Origin: Marasmius tenuissimus
Taxonomy: Eukaryota; Basidiomycota; Agaricomycetes; Agaricales; Marasmiaceae
Assembly: GCA_029532415.1 (NCBI GenBank)
Contig: JAQOTA010000060.1
Location: 496,001-560,000 of the forward strand
Length of the DNA stretch: 64,000 nt
Direction: 5' to 3'
A program made the translations under genes and the position numbers. Under the pieces are notes generated by a model. That model was not told where the DNA came from and did no database searches. It saw only the letters and a list, made by a program, of their open reading frames with translations. This document shows, one piece after another, positions 33,727 to 46,460 of the stretch; position 1 is the stretch's first letter; each line of letters opens with the position of its first letter.

Positions 33727-35798
33727 ATGTCTCTTAAAGCTGAACTCGAAACTTGGGCTGCTGCCTTGAAGGCCTACGATGAGGAAGACTTTGAGAAGTC
33801 TCTTGATCTCTTCTCGGTGCGCTATACTTTTATCTCTTATCCGCAGTCTTTTTCAGGGGTGCTGATCCTCGTTACCGTTGACCAGCGTATCGCCGATGCA
33901 TCAAAGATATTGACGAACATGGGCCTTATCTACGCTACCCTTGGTGAACACGAAGCTGCAGTGGAGAAGTTCATCGAAGCCACCGGTCTCGATACTTACC
34001 TGGCTGTTGCGTGAGTGTTGTTATTCTTTTCGACTTCGCACGTCAGCTCATCTTTTTTGTTGTTCCGGAAAAGGTACTTTCAATGCGGAGTCTCTAATTT
34101 CCTGCTGGCTCGTTATGATCTGGCATTCAAAGACTTCGAGGAGGCGCTACTTTACTTGAGGGGAAACCAGGCCATGTACGTGTTCGCGCGGCCTTCTTTG
34201 TCCGATACCTTTTCTGAAAGAAATATCCCCTCCCAACAGAAATTACGAACAATTGGGTCTCAAGTTCAGATTATTCTCAGCCGAGGTCCTCTTTAACAAA
34301 GGTCTCGCTCAAATTTACATGGGGAGGACGGAAGAAGGCTTGGCGGACATGGAGGAAGCGAAGAAGGAGAAAGCAACAGATGAACATAATGTTATAGACG
34401 ATGCAATTCTAGATAGGGGAGAAGGCTACACGGTTTTCAGTATTGTGCGTTCCCGCTCTCACATGGTTCTCATTTGCCGTTCATTGACATAATTTGACGT
34501 TTTCCCCCTGGTAGCCCGTCGGAGTACTCTACCGTCCCCCTGAAAAGAAATTGAAGAATGCTGCCGCGAAGAGTTACATGGGCAAACCAGTAAGAATTTC
34601 ATCGCGTCTGCAAGGGATCTGCGGACTGATAATGTTTTGACAGGTCCTCATTGCTGCCAGCGATGCAAGAGATGTTACCACTGGTTTCTCCGGAATCAGC
34701 AACCTTAGACAAGGTGTGACACCGCTGGGTGTTTACATCGACCCAGCAGCCCAGGAAGAGGCCAGTTTGACCCGTAGTCTGACTCGAAGTCGGACTGTCC
34801 CCGCTCAGTCTGTTTCCAAGGACGCCGAACCACGCTCCGCCGAACTTTCTCGATCCAAGACGACTCTCAACGTACCTACCAATGCCCGGGACCGAACTTC
34901 GCCATCGCCTGATGAAACCTCGTCTGCGCCCGTCACTCGAAGCAACACGGTTCTCAATAGGCCCACGGGCGCCGGGATGGGCGGCCCTGTTCGTGGTCTC
35001 AGCGTCAAGAAGGCCTCCCCCGTCTCTCCCAAAGCCAGCCCAGGGCCTCCTCCTCCGGCGAAAGGTAGATCCCCTGTCAAATATTTTCCCTGATCTTTAC
35101 TCAATGTTCCCCTCACAGAAGAGTCGAGTAATCGGATCACCGAATTCTATGACGACTACCTTGACTCTTACGGAGCTTCTGATCCTGCTCCTCCTGTGCC
35201 TTCCATGCCTGCCCCCGCCCCTGGATCAGATCGTGTGGCAGCTTGGGCACGGACCAACGCGAACCCCACCGCTGGTTACCCGCCCGTTAGGAATGGATCG
35301 CGAAGTGCTCCGGGTAGTAGTTATGCCCCCAGCTCGTATGGCGGTGGAGGCAGCATGAGGCGTAAGCTCACCAGGAGAGGAACAAGCAGTGCTAGAAGCC
35401 GAATAGTCAGCGCTTACGACGAGGAAGAGGAGGGCTATGTCAGTGGAGACTACGATGACGGTCCCTTCGAGCTGGTCAAGATCAGAGTCAAGGTTTGTTC
35501 TCGCTTTTGTTGCCTTGTTCATTTGTACTGACTTGGTGCTCTCCTCTAGCTTCACTACAGAGACGACGTTCGTGGCATGGCCTTGACTCCCGAAACACCT
35601 TTCGAGGAGTTCATGGAGAAGGTCTGCGCCAAGTTTGGGCGGTCCTTTGGTGGCTTGGGCCTCAAGTTCCGAGATGAGGATGGGGGCAAAGTCACTCTCT
35701 CTGACGACTCCGATTACGAGCTCGCCATTGAGACTGCTCGGGAAAGCTCAAAGGGCAAGCCGGAAGGCAAACTCGAGATTTGGTGTTCCGACGCTTGA
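33727..35798 (+). CDS. noxR: NADPH oxidase regulator NoxR (p67phox-like), 546 aa
   Basis: The eight exons are 33727-33816, 33886-34010, 34074-34175, 34240-34444, 34515-34589, 34644-35064, 35119-35492 and 35550-35798 (1641 nt). TPR repeats fill residues 1-150: ELETWAAALKAYDEEDFEKSLDLF, LTNMGLIYATLGEHEAAVEKF and LFNKGLAQIYMGRTEEGLADM. After them comes the activation-type segment PVGVLYRPPEKKLKNAAAKSYMGKPVLIAA. A Ser/Pro linker leads to a C-terminal PB1 domain (KIRVKLHYRDDVRGMAL through KFRDEDGGKVTLSDDSDYELAI). NoxR binds Rac and activates NoxA/NoxB at the membrane, controlling hyphal tip growth, fusion and differentiation. Domain order and length match known fungal NoxR. Confidence 0.92.
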
Positions 35799-36169
35799 GA
35801 GAGTTGTCACGAGAAGCCTCCAGAATAATTGTACGTCTTACATATTTACTTTCTTTGGGTTTCCATCTAAGGTTGGATGGGCAGTTCCTTGTCTGTAACA
35901 TACTCTTCCTACTGTCATCGCTCGCTATGTGTTTCCTTTTCTCTGTTCTAGTATTCTCTTTCTATCAGTACACTACTCAACCTCTTCATCTGCTACAGCT
36001 ATCAATTGGATCTTATTGCATCTATATACCAGACAATCTCCCTGTCCTCATGATGCGACTGTGGCAACCCATCTGACTTGCTTGCTCCAACATCAACTAG
36101 ACTAGTACGGACTCTTTCAACGTTTCCCGGACTCTTTTCCATCCCTATCCCCAGCCTATCCTGCCCACC

Positions 36170-37155
36170 CTAGCTCTTGTATCCCTGTGTACGTACACGA
36201 GTGTAAACTGAATTTATGACCCTCACTTCATGTTCAATACGAGCCTGAATCATCACGTTCGTCTGAATTGCCGGAGTTGTGGATGGGTGCACGCTCGTTG
36301 GCGACCACAAACAGTCTCGACACGACTCGGCCCTCCCCAGACTCCAGGTTTCCTCTGACGTTGAGTTGAAGATCCAGTCTGGAACCTGGATAGTCTCCGT
36401 CGTGCCAAGGTTTCCGGCAGATCTGCAGGAATCGAAGTCGCCACCCCCCGCAGCCGCCTGGCCCGTGCCGTCGTAGTTGGCTTCGCCTAGGGCTGGGTTG
36501 CGTATCAAACCCTTTGTTACATACCATTGATACGGAGTTTGATACATACGATACGGCCTGGCTTCGGAAATTCGCCGTATCAAACTGTTTCAAACCCCGG
36601 TGGTTGTTCTGGTCAATCCAGGACTTGGAAGGAGGAAAAGACAACGGTTATCAACTTTTCAGGCCCCTACAGATCTCAATTCTCACCCAGGCCCAGATTG
36701 GGCATAAATTTCGCCATCCATGACGCGTGAGGTTGAGGCCGGAATCCGGGCCCATCGGTGGCAGTATTGACTGACTGCTGAACATTGATTTACATTGTAC
36801 TCCTGCTCTTCAATCGCGAGGATGGGGCCCAAAAGGTGCTAGATTTGTATGCTTTGGCTTGTGAGCTTTGATACATGCATCCTTGGTTTGATACAAAGGA
36901 AACCTATGTATCAAACTCGAAATTTTGCTGCACAAGCAACGGGCGCTAAATGGGCGCTTGAGGATTTAAAACCGTTTGAAACGTTTGACACGAGCCCCCA
37001 ATCGGCGTCGGAGTTTGGTTCGATACATACGGACCCCGGAAGAGTTTGCAACCCAGCCCTAGCTTCGCCCATGAAACGAGTTGGTGGCCTATCACCGGTA
37101 ACGCCACTTGCATTGCCGTTACTTGGCGTTCCTTCCCAGGTGCAACGGTATAAGC
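36170..37155 (-). pseudogene. Short coding region of unknown function split by a MITE
   Basis: A minus-strand exon appears to start after a CAG acceptor at 37156 and reads LYRCTWEGTPSNGNASGVTGDRPPTRFMGEA. It is interrupted at 37061 by the hAT-type element and continues at 36479 as NYDGTGQAAAGGGDFDSC to a TAG at 36170-36172. With the element and one target copy removed, the frame is continuous across the site. No upstream exon was found before the DRS2 stop at 37429, so this may be a gene fragment. The product family is not recognised. It is broken now, whatever it was. Confidence 0.5.
36488..37061. mobile_element. hAT-type MITE with 14-bp TIRs and 8-bp target duplication
   Basis: The element starts TAGGGCTGGGTTGC (36488-36501) and ends with its reverse complement (37048-37061). 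The exact 8-bp duplication GCTTCGCC flanks it at 36480-36487 and 37062-37069. An 8-bp duplication and TAGGG-type termini are typical of the hAT superfamily. At 574 bp it has no transposase. Both subterminal parts carry repeated GTTTGATAC/GTATCAAAC words in both orientations, a feature of hAT transposase-binding regions. It lies inside an apparent coding exon. Confidence 0.88.
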
Positions 37156-37428
37156 CTGCTTCGAGTAATCTCAGGTCAAGTAGTTCTACACGTTTACTTT
37201 CTCCGAGCTTTTCATGTTATCGTGTTATAGTGCTAGAGTAGAATACATTTGTCCGAGCGAGCAAAGTAACGAAAGGGTGCTCCATAGTGTAAAGTAGCAA
37301 AAAGGACCGTAAAATCTACGCGCCTCGAGGCAAAAAGAGCCAAAGTATGAACAATCAAGGCATCGAGAAATGAACGAATAAAGATATAGGGAAGACAAAA
37401 CACCAAAGGGGGAAAAAAATCTATCTAC

Positions 37429-40400
37429 TTAGTATCCTGAAGGTTTCGCGTCCGATTGTGAAGTATCGTACGCCCGAATGAGTTTTGCCTGGTCTTGTTT
37501 CCCTGCTGTCTCCGTCTGGCTGAAAGCGAACCCACGATTCCGCCTCATGCGCTGCACGGCGCGTACTTTCTTAATAGCCTTTTGGAATCTGTTACAGATA
37601 ACAAAGATAATGTTGAGTAACCATAGCTAACAAGAAAGACCTTCTGAATGACGTACTGTTCCTGCCGTGGTCGATAATCAGGAATGTTGTATTTCTGCAG
37701 TTCCTGAGCGATGTGATAGGAGGAAGGCATATATGTGCGGCGATAACTACCATCACCAACGCAACCCACTGATCAACACTTGTTCTTGACGAGAAAAGGG
37801 GGAAAAAATCACGTACTATTTCCATGCGAAGTCCCGGGCAAGACATAATATGGGAACCATCAAGATCATGAAGTAGAATATGCCATTTGTCCAAAGTTGG
37901 TCCACGATGCCTTCATATTCCGTCGAGAAGCCGATAAGAGGCGCAACGAGAGCGTATATCGGGAGGAATACCATCGTAAACGCGAAGGATCCCGGTATGG
38001 CTGACGAGGAGAGAAAGTCAGCTATGTATGGTCGTGAGGTAGGCGGGAGGAGCTTGCCTGCTACTGTGTACTTCGTCCAGATACTGTTGGCAACGTCAGT
38101 ACAGCGTCCCGCGACAAGAATCTGAGCTATGCAACGCACTCTGATATCAACGCGGCCTTCCCTAGAACAGTGAGGAGAACAGCAAGATAAAGTGCAGTTC
38201 CCCAGACCCAGTGCCCGGTATCGAGCCCAGTTGTTTGCTTGATATCACCCCACCATAGGATGATCGAGAAGCCGTAAAGCACCTATAGATAAACAGCATC
38301 AATGAGTCACTGGACGCGGCAGAGGTAGCAGGTGGTCTCACTAGTGAATGATAGAGTGCGTTGGCTACCCACATCCAGAACGACGTCTTTGTAAAGAACT
38401 CGTTCTTTTGTCCAAGCATGTACAATTGTGGATATCGATCCAGTATTCGAGCTGAGACGAATTGGTCGAAGACTCCAATGACGAGTGGGGGCAGAACCGT
38501 GAAGAGAACGTTGTATAACGACAGAGTCCATGATTCGTATGCAATTTGTCCGGAGAAGTTGTTGAAGAACGAATACTGCAGGTCGTCAGCTCCTTTGGGT
38601 TACAAGGGCCATTGTAAAAATAGCTCACCCAAAATTGTGTCATGTAGAGCACAATGTTCTTGTAGAACGAGTCTGGATCCGGTTATTCATTGGAGGCTCC
38701 ATTTAGACACCAAGATAGAAGCAACGTACAGAGAATCAGCTTTGAAAGTCGCCTATAACTCCATGCTCCATGGACGAGCAACAGTTTCTTGAGATACCGG
38801 AATTGAGAAATCGCAACGTCCGCCGAACGAGCAGCTTGGAGACCCTGGAGTGAACATATAAGCGCTCCAATTCTTCAGTAATGGGGAAAACTAACGAACC
38901 TCAACACCCGAGATGCCGACACCAACATGCGCCGCTTGAATCATGCTCACGTCGTTAGCCCCATCACCAATGGCGAGTAATATAGCCTTCTGATTCTTCT
39001 TGACGAGCTTGACAACCAGAGCCTTTTGCAAGGGGGATACACGGCCTGTCGGGTTGGAGATGTTTAAGCGATCTGATCACCATCCAGTGTCGCGAACTTA
39101 CAGCATACGACGGCCTTACACATGATGGCGAGCTCGAGGAAGACCTTTGATATCGGTTTCTCCAATGCGAATGTCAAACTCTTGCCATCTAGACCCGTGG
39201 TGAATATTGAGGCCACGCTCACAGCAAGGAAAAACATACCAATAACCAGTGCCAGATCCTCTAGTTCGCCAGTATTCCGCTGGTTCTTTATTGCGTTCAG
39301 TCGTTTCGTGAGGAACTCTTCCGTGTCTTGAGCATTCTCTTCGTTGACAATGACCTGATATGACCTGTAAGCGACCTGAACCACTGAGTAAACCCATCCA
39401 CCTACCAAATTCATAGACTCCGAAATCAACCGACAGCTCATACCAATGTTGATCGCAGTCTCCTGTCGATCACCGGTCAACACCCAAACCTTGATTCCAG
39501 CTTGCTGAAGGGTATGTATCGTATCGGGTACACCCTCTTGAAGCTTGTCCTCAATCGCAGTAGCTCCGAGCAAGAACAAATCCTTCTCGATCAATTCGGC
39601 GGCTTGGTCAAGTGCTTCGCCACGACCGTTGATAGTTTGTGCTGCCTGGTCGTAAATTGCCGCCCATTGCTTGTATTCCTGCTCGGGAATGTCACGGGAA
39701 GCCAAACAAAGGGTTCTGAGTCCTTCAGTAGCGTAGTCCTGTTCGAAGGGTCAACATGAGCATGCGCGCTTAAAAAAAACCCCTAAATCGAGGACTTGCC
39801 TCGAGATGTGCCAAAGTCTTCTCCGTGTAAGGCTGGTTCTTGCTCAACCGCTCGAGAATCACAGTATCAGCACCCTTGCAGAAGATCTTGACCTGGCCAT
39901 TCGGCATCCTAATCACAGTAGACATCCGTTTTCTCGTCGAGTTGAACTCGCAAACGTTCAGAATCTCGAACTCCTGGTTTTGTCCCATAATCTTCACGAA
40001 TACCGATTTTGGTTTCCGGGTCTAAAAAATAAAGTCAGCGACACAAGACTTGAGCGGAACTATGTCCACAAACGTACGTGGAATTGATACCCAAGCAACT
40101 CAGCGCCAGCAACCAGAGCAGCCTCATCAGGACTACTCGCTTGGAAGACCATCTTGCCATTCTTCATCTCTGGAATAACCGTATGACACACCGCCAGCAG
40201 CGTCAAGAACTCATTGACCACATCCCTCTCCCTCTCACTCCTCGAATTCGATCCGGACGCAACGTTATCCGCAAACGGATTCCCACCACCACCTTCCAAG
40301 AGAGCCTGCATCTCCTTGAACGTCCTCCACCCCTCCCCGTCTTCTCCTCTCTTATTCTCGTCCACGACGTCCGCGTAAGCGACCCCAGCGATAGAACACA

Positions 40401-42315
40401 TCCTAAACTCCATCTCGTTCCTCGTCAAAGTCCCCGTCTTGTCGCTGAACACGTACTCGATTTGTCCGAGTTCTTCGACGAGAGATGACGTTCTACAGAG
40501 GGCGGGAGTGTCGGTTTTGGCGTAGTACATGTCCAAGTCAAAGTTGATGAGTTGGGCTTGTTGGAATTTGACGACTTCCATGGTGACAATGAGGGAGATG
40601 GGGATGAGATTGTTGTACAAGATGATGAAGGTCAGGATATCTAAAGGTAGAGCATCGGTATTAGTGTTGAGGTCGAAAATTCGACGTGCTGCTTTAGTCT
40701 CGTACCTTCGATGAAGCCTTTGGCTCTGCCAGTGAGAGAAGCAGTCTCAAACAAGTACCACTGTTTGCTGGAGAAGAACCATGTCCGTATGCTGCTGCCA
40801 ATCGTCGAGCCAAGAGAGAGCAGAAGGAGCAGGATGAACAGGAAGACGATCTGGACGTTGACCTGTCTTTCGACGGCCGTGCGTTTGATCGGCGCGGCAC
40901 TAATGGAAGCGTCAGATGGGGGTGTCGGCCTAACGGTGATGCTTGGACTCACGTAGCATTTCGCATCAGCTTCGTCTCGTGTCCGGTGAAAACGACCAAT
41001 CCGTATACCCAAGGGGTATTCCGAAGCTGTGCTCCACGAAGTAGGAGTTGATCGGGGCCAAGAGGAACCTGCTTAGGTGTTCCCATATTCGTGAGGAGGT
41101 CCAGTGTGCCTTCGTAAGTATACAGCGAGTTGTTGGGGTGTTCGGAACGTAGGGTACCACGGAGTGCGTTGACGGGTCTCGGTGCAGTAAGGGAAGCCGT
41201 GTGCGGGGAAGCTTGCTTAATTTTGAGGTTGGTTTCGCTACCAGAGTCTTCAGCTCACTCGGGCTATGGTCGAATATCAAAGAAGCTCACCCATCCAAGT
41301 TCGCGGTTTCGACATAGCAAAGCCCTTCCGGCTCACTTGAGCTAAGAAGAATCATGTCGGCCGGGATGAAGTCGTCGTTGTCCAATCGTATCACGTCGCC
41401 GACGTGGATATCCTTCCATTTCTTCTCAGCAAAAGTGTCCGAGGGAGTCAAAGCCTTGGCTTTGCGAGCGTTGAGTTCCGAGTCCGACTGATGTCGTTTC
41501 TGAATGGCTCGCGTAAGTAGACTGTGTATCAGGGTCCAAACCAAATATTCGTACCATGTCCTCCTGCACTTCCTTGAAGGCAGAAGCTAAGAGAACAACC
41601 GCAAGCGGTGCGATGGTAGTGTACTTGTTCGTTGGTGACACATCGGGGATTTGTTGTATGCAAGCGGTGAAAAGGAAGAAAAGGTTGGCGTATTTGGAGA
41701 ATTGTTCTGTAGATTGCATATTTAGATGGAAAGTTCAATGGCAAAGCAACTCGATAACGCACCTAATAAGAACTTTGGAAGGAACGTAGCAAGATTGTAC
41801 TTGCTAGTCGACACAAAGTTATTGACGAACTCTGCATTTCCGGCCTCGTTGTTCAGGGCTATAACCCGTTCTCCCGTCAACACCTTCTCCTTCTGCCATG
41901 GCCATTTCCACTGTCGCTTCCTACTGACAGCTTTGGATGGTTTTTCTGAGGAGGATGGAGGGCTTTTTCCGGTCATGGGGAATTGGTTGTGGTCGTCGTC
42001 GTCAAAATTCCAGCCTTGAGGAATCCCGTCACCAAGACTGGTCTTGGATACGCCTGCGGGTGCAGCTCCTGACTTTGCAAGGGGTAATCCGCTCTCCTGG
42101 GACTGCATAGGTTCCGGTCGACCAAAGGCTGAATCGGGCATAGGGTCGTCATCGTCGTCGAAGAAGGGGTCAAGCAATTGAGGATTATTAGCGGAGACCG
42201 GGGAAGGGGAAAATGGGTCATTTGAACTTGAAGGAGGATAACCGTTGTTTGCTGGCTGATACTGACTAGCAGCTGGATTCGCCTGCGAAACTAGCCGCAG
42301 GAAATCGTCGCTCAT
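37429..42315 (-). CDS. Phospholipid-transporting P4-type ATPase (Drs2-like flippase)
   Basis: The gene is multi-exon on the minus strand. The start at 42315 gives [17 protein letters not shown] and an acidic, disordered N-tail ([19 protein letters not shown]). Then come [36 protein letters not shown] and [36 protein letters not shown]. The phosphorylation motif DKTGTLT lies near 40425-40455. [17 protein letters not shown] is the P-domain region. C-terminal membrane exons include [13 protein letters not shown] and FPIPALVAP-like patches. It ends [14 protein letters not shown]. Drs2-type flippases move phosphatidylserine to the cytosolic leaflet of trans-Golgi membranes, usually with a Cdc50 partner. 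The family is certain; Drs2 versus a sister subclass is inferred from the N-terminal motifs. Confidence 0.9.
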
Positions 42316-43375
42316 GGCGATTATGGAAAAGTTACAGGATGAGTGTTGGAAAAGAGTTGTGAGAATAACCGCGTTACCCAACCGTTGCCAGTTACTTCAG
42401 CTTGCCGTGTGCTCGGCCCTCTTGATTCTTGACCACCATGATCTGATTCTCAGCATAGCACAAATCCAATCCATTGGCTCAAGGCTCAGCATTACTATCT
42501 ACAAAATTCGACAAATCACTGGTCTATGACCGTTCACACCGACGTGGATGCGGGTGCTGCGGGCGGAAGTCCTCTCTCGAGTCCCGTTCTAATGCTGTGA
42601 AACGAGATCATGTCTAGTACGTGTCCAACATTCTTGACTGTACTTACCAGTTGCGGTCCCTCACTTGCCCTTTCTTAGCAGGACCGGGACCTGGACCTTC
42701 GTCCGAGAACAGCATGTAGGCTGTACGGATTGAGTGCAATCTCTCATGGTAAGTTATGCATTTCTCGCACCAAGTCCTGGCCGTTCAAACGCACCTCAAA
42801 AGAATGACAAATCACCAGGTCGTGTCTTTCTACTGTCCATGCAAGAGCTACCGATCCACAGGCATCCTGTCGAAACAAAAATGGTTCAATTTTGAACGAG
42901 GTATTTCAGAATAAGTGACAAGTGCAATTCATTTCGCGGCTTGAACCTCAAAGGTTTCTTCCCTGCCAAATTCTGCACTCTCGTGGGAGATGCCAGTACA
43001 CTCTGGGCCACTCTACCAAAATCTATCAAGGACCTGTGGCTGCAGGTCATCCGCGGGTGCATGTCTGTACCCATGACCAGCTTAGTCTAGCTCCTCATGT
43101 ACAATAAATTTCCTTTCTTGTGTCGTTCACTCTTTCTGTGGACTTCCATGTACAAGTTGTTCTTTCTCCTCTTGAGCTCGATGAATCTCTACATTGTGAA
43201 ACGACATGATGGTTCAGAAATTCAAACGGCATACGTACATACAGCGATTACCCGATCATATTTCGGAATCAGGACGTGAATGCCTGCCTGAGGCTTTTCC
43301 CTCTGTGCCTCATCAATTCCCTTTAATTCCTTTCCCTTTCTCCCCCATTCATCGTAGGGCTGTCGAGGGCTCGAG
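42316..43375. other. Intergenic between divergent genes
   Basis: About 1.06 kb lies between the flippase start and the glycosyltransferase start. There are only short frames and no recognised RNA gene or element. It should contain both promoters. Confidence 0.45.
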
Positions 43376-45818
43376 ATGCCAACCGCTATGCATTTTAGGT
43401 CGCCTTCCAATGCTCGCGGGCGTCGTCTGAGTCGTGCAGGTGCTGATGGCTTGCCAAAGTACTCGGCGGACGACAGAAAACCACCCACCCTTCGTCGCAG
43501 TGTCACCTCAAATTTTTTCTCGAGATCTATACCCGGTCTACGACACAGACCATCTTGGCTACCTAATACTGGTGGTATACGCCATCTCCTAATTCCTCGG
43601 GTCGGTCGAAAACGAGGCTCCTTTCTCACATTTCTTGCCTACTTGGCATTAATTTTCACAATCTTCGCTGTTGCTTCACGGTTCGGTTCTAGACGCAAGC
43701 CATGGCCTGGCATTGGCATTACCACCGTACCGACTCTGGTGTTCAGAAGGGAGGATTTGCAGAGGATATGGCATTGGGAAATTGCGAGTGGGCATCATCC
43801 AAGTCGGCGAAGCAGTGAGTCCCATTTTCTGTGTATACGTGCTCAAATTTTAATTTCTCTATGCACAGTCCCAAAGCAACTGGAATTCATCCCTTCTCCT
43901 GAAAATCCATCTCTTCCCCCTCGTCCTGCAGTTGGTGACCCGTATGGTACCATAGGCGTGGGCCCAAAACGGGTTTATCTCGACATGAAGAGTAGTGCCA
44001 GTAACATCCCTTATCCACCCCGCCCCATGCCAGGCAGTGTAGCCGACCTCGACATCATTATGCAGCATTGCGACTTTGCGACCGGAAAAGTTAGTAATCA
44101 ATCTCCCGTGAACGGCAGCAAACATTCTAATTTATTCCCAGTATGTTCGTGACTGCCTCGAAGTTCTTCGCGTGGGCGCCGGTCTGGATAGCGGCAAGCG
44201 CGTTCGTCGTGTCGTTCCCGATGACTGGAAATACGTTTACGTTGAAGACTCGGAATCACTCCAGCATCACACCCGTACTCCTTCGCCACCACCCCAACCC
44301 CCTATCAAACGAGAGGCCGAAGCAAATTCGTATCGTGACATGCTACGAAGTGAACATGAATCCGAAAATGATCCTAGCGCGTTTGCGAAGAGTCGCAGAG
44401 CAGGTTGGGAGCCTTCGCCAATTCAACTACCCATGGTCCAACAGCCGTTCGCCCATCACCATCAGCAAAGCGCGAGCAAATCCGGTTCGGACGTCTACTG
44501 TGATCCGGAACAACCGCGACTGTTCCACATGTTCTGGACTGGAGCCTTCACCGACAAACCGTATTTGGCCATCCTTTCGTTCCTCTACACTCAGAATCTG
44601 GGATTGCACCTATCTCCCTCGGACGCGACTGGACTATCCCGTATATGTGCACCGAAGCTCATGTTATGGATAAATCCCGGATTCGTATTCACCATGCTTA
44701 ACCCCCATGCTCAAGAGGACACGTTCGAGTCGCTTCGAACCAATCAATGGTCAGCGCCGTTCCTTCACTCGCGGTTCAAGGACATCATCGAGTTCAAGTT
44801 CTGGAACACGACTGAGCAGCTCGAAAGCGTGGAGGAGCTCAAGCACGACTGGAGTAAAGCGAAGACGATATTTAATTCGGGTGGATACACTATTCCTATG
44901 CCCACGTGGGCGAAGAACTGGCCTCCTCAGTCATCCGTTGCAGATAAGGTCGAACATAAAGGTGGAGAACCCACCGGTTCTGCCGCGGAGCCCGAAGGGG
45001 AGATGGAGACCGACAAGATATCCGTCGTTCTCTCGGATATGGCCCGCTTCATCGTTTGTCATACTTACGGTGGAGTCTACCTTGATGCGGACACCCTCTT
45101 CCTCCGTGACTGGGAGGAACTGTGGGGCTGGCGCGGAGCCTTCGCCTACCGTTGGTCGTTCCACGAGAATTACAACACTGCAGTGCTCAGGCTGAACAAA
45201 GGAAGTGCGTTGGGAACGTTCTTACTGCGGACAGCGTTGAAGAACGATTTCGATTTCCATCCAATGACGATTACGGACTACTTGAAGGATGCAAAGATGG
45301 AGGAACTCTTGTTCAGGTTACCGGATGCTATGTTCGATTCAGCTTGGTTGAATATGGAGGGTTACCAACGGGATCGACCGCCCATGCCGTATTTCGTGAA
45401 GTACGTTGTTGGAGTCTTTCCGATTAGAGGTATAGACGAGCTGACCGGTGTTTCATCTTCAGGTTTGAAGAATTCTTTGAAACTCCGACTGTCGATAGCG
45501 CGGCTCCGCAGATTGTTGGATTCGATGGATTCTTCAAGGGCGCGTTTTCATATCACTTCCATAATTCTTGGTGCGTACTCTGTTCTGGCCAATCGGCGGA
45601 AGACATAGCAAGTCGCTTACCTCCCACCTTTTAGGTCGAGATTATCCGATTCGACACGCAATTTCCCTGACCTGGGTCCTCATTTGAGCGACGCGAACGC
45701 GACATCGACGGTGGAAGACAAAAGGGATCTGGACTGGTCCGCGGTTTTGAAACGTACTTTCGAGGCCTATCTACGGGGTGAACGTCCAAACATGTATGGA
45801 GAGTGGATACAATTGTAG
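43376..45818 (+). CDS. GT32-like Golgi glycosyltransferase (DXD motif), 736 aa
   Basis: The exons are 43376-43814, 43869-44089, 44142-45400, 45463-45570 and 45635-45818 (2211 nt in phase). It is a type II membrane protein. A basic cytoplasmic tail is followed by the anchor FLTFLAYLALIFTIFAVAS near residues 83-101, then a lumenal domain. Key blocks are PRLFHMFWTGAFTDKPYLAI, LSDMARFIVCHTYGGVYLDADTLFLRDW (with the DAD sugar-nucleotide/metal motif), and a late GFFKGAFSYHFHNSWWSRL. These match the Gly_transf_sug/GT32-type fold used in mannose or galactose transfer in fungal Golgi. The acceptor is not known. An insertion of about 100 residues rich in acidic and Pro residues is present before PRLFHMFW. 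Confidence 0.82.
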
Positions 45819-45925
45819 AAACCCTGTGATAGTGCAAGAGGTGGTGCTACTAGTTTACGTTTTTACCTTGGCGAAAGGAGCATAGGGGGCGGGAAGTGGC
45901 TGGAGATTGTTATCACTGCCTCAGT

Positions 45926-45936
45926 GGGGGGGGGGG
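45926..45936. repeat. Homopolymer run of 11 G
   Basis: Eleven consecutive G residues lie in the 3' region just past the glycosyltransferase gene. Such a run is prone to sequencing and replication slippage, so its length here should be read with caution. Confidence 0.9.
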
Positions 45937-46460
45937 CCGAGGTATGGATCCTATCCTACATATCTATAGTCAGTTATTCGAACCCTTTCCTCTTACTGGA
46001 TGTGTCGTTCTTTTGAAACTTCCTTTCCTTACGATTTCATTACCGTTACCTTTCTTGCTCTTCCTCGTGCACATCTCTCGACATTTTTCTAACTGGATGA
46101 CTGGCTAATGACTTTTGACTGACTCTCGTGCATTGACTTTTTTCTTTGGCATTTCAGTTGTGTAGTTTATTATCATACTTGCTTCCTACTTGCTGACCCT
46201 ACCTGTACTCACGCCTCAAATACACTTCATTCGTGGCTCGCTCGAGGGAAGAGATTTTCATGTGCTCGATTGTCATCGTACTACCCAGTGTGGGTGAGCA
46301 AGTATATTACTCAAAATTGCCGAAGAATAAAATAGATAAAGCAATGCTAGTGGTAAGCGCGATATGGATGAGGAAACAGTCCGAAAATGCTACAAAAACT
46401 GGGTGCGTAATACTGGAAGAGATGATGGATACATCGTGTTCTTCACGTTCATCGTCGTCA

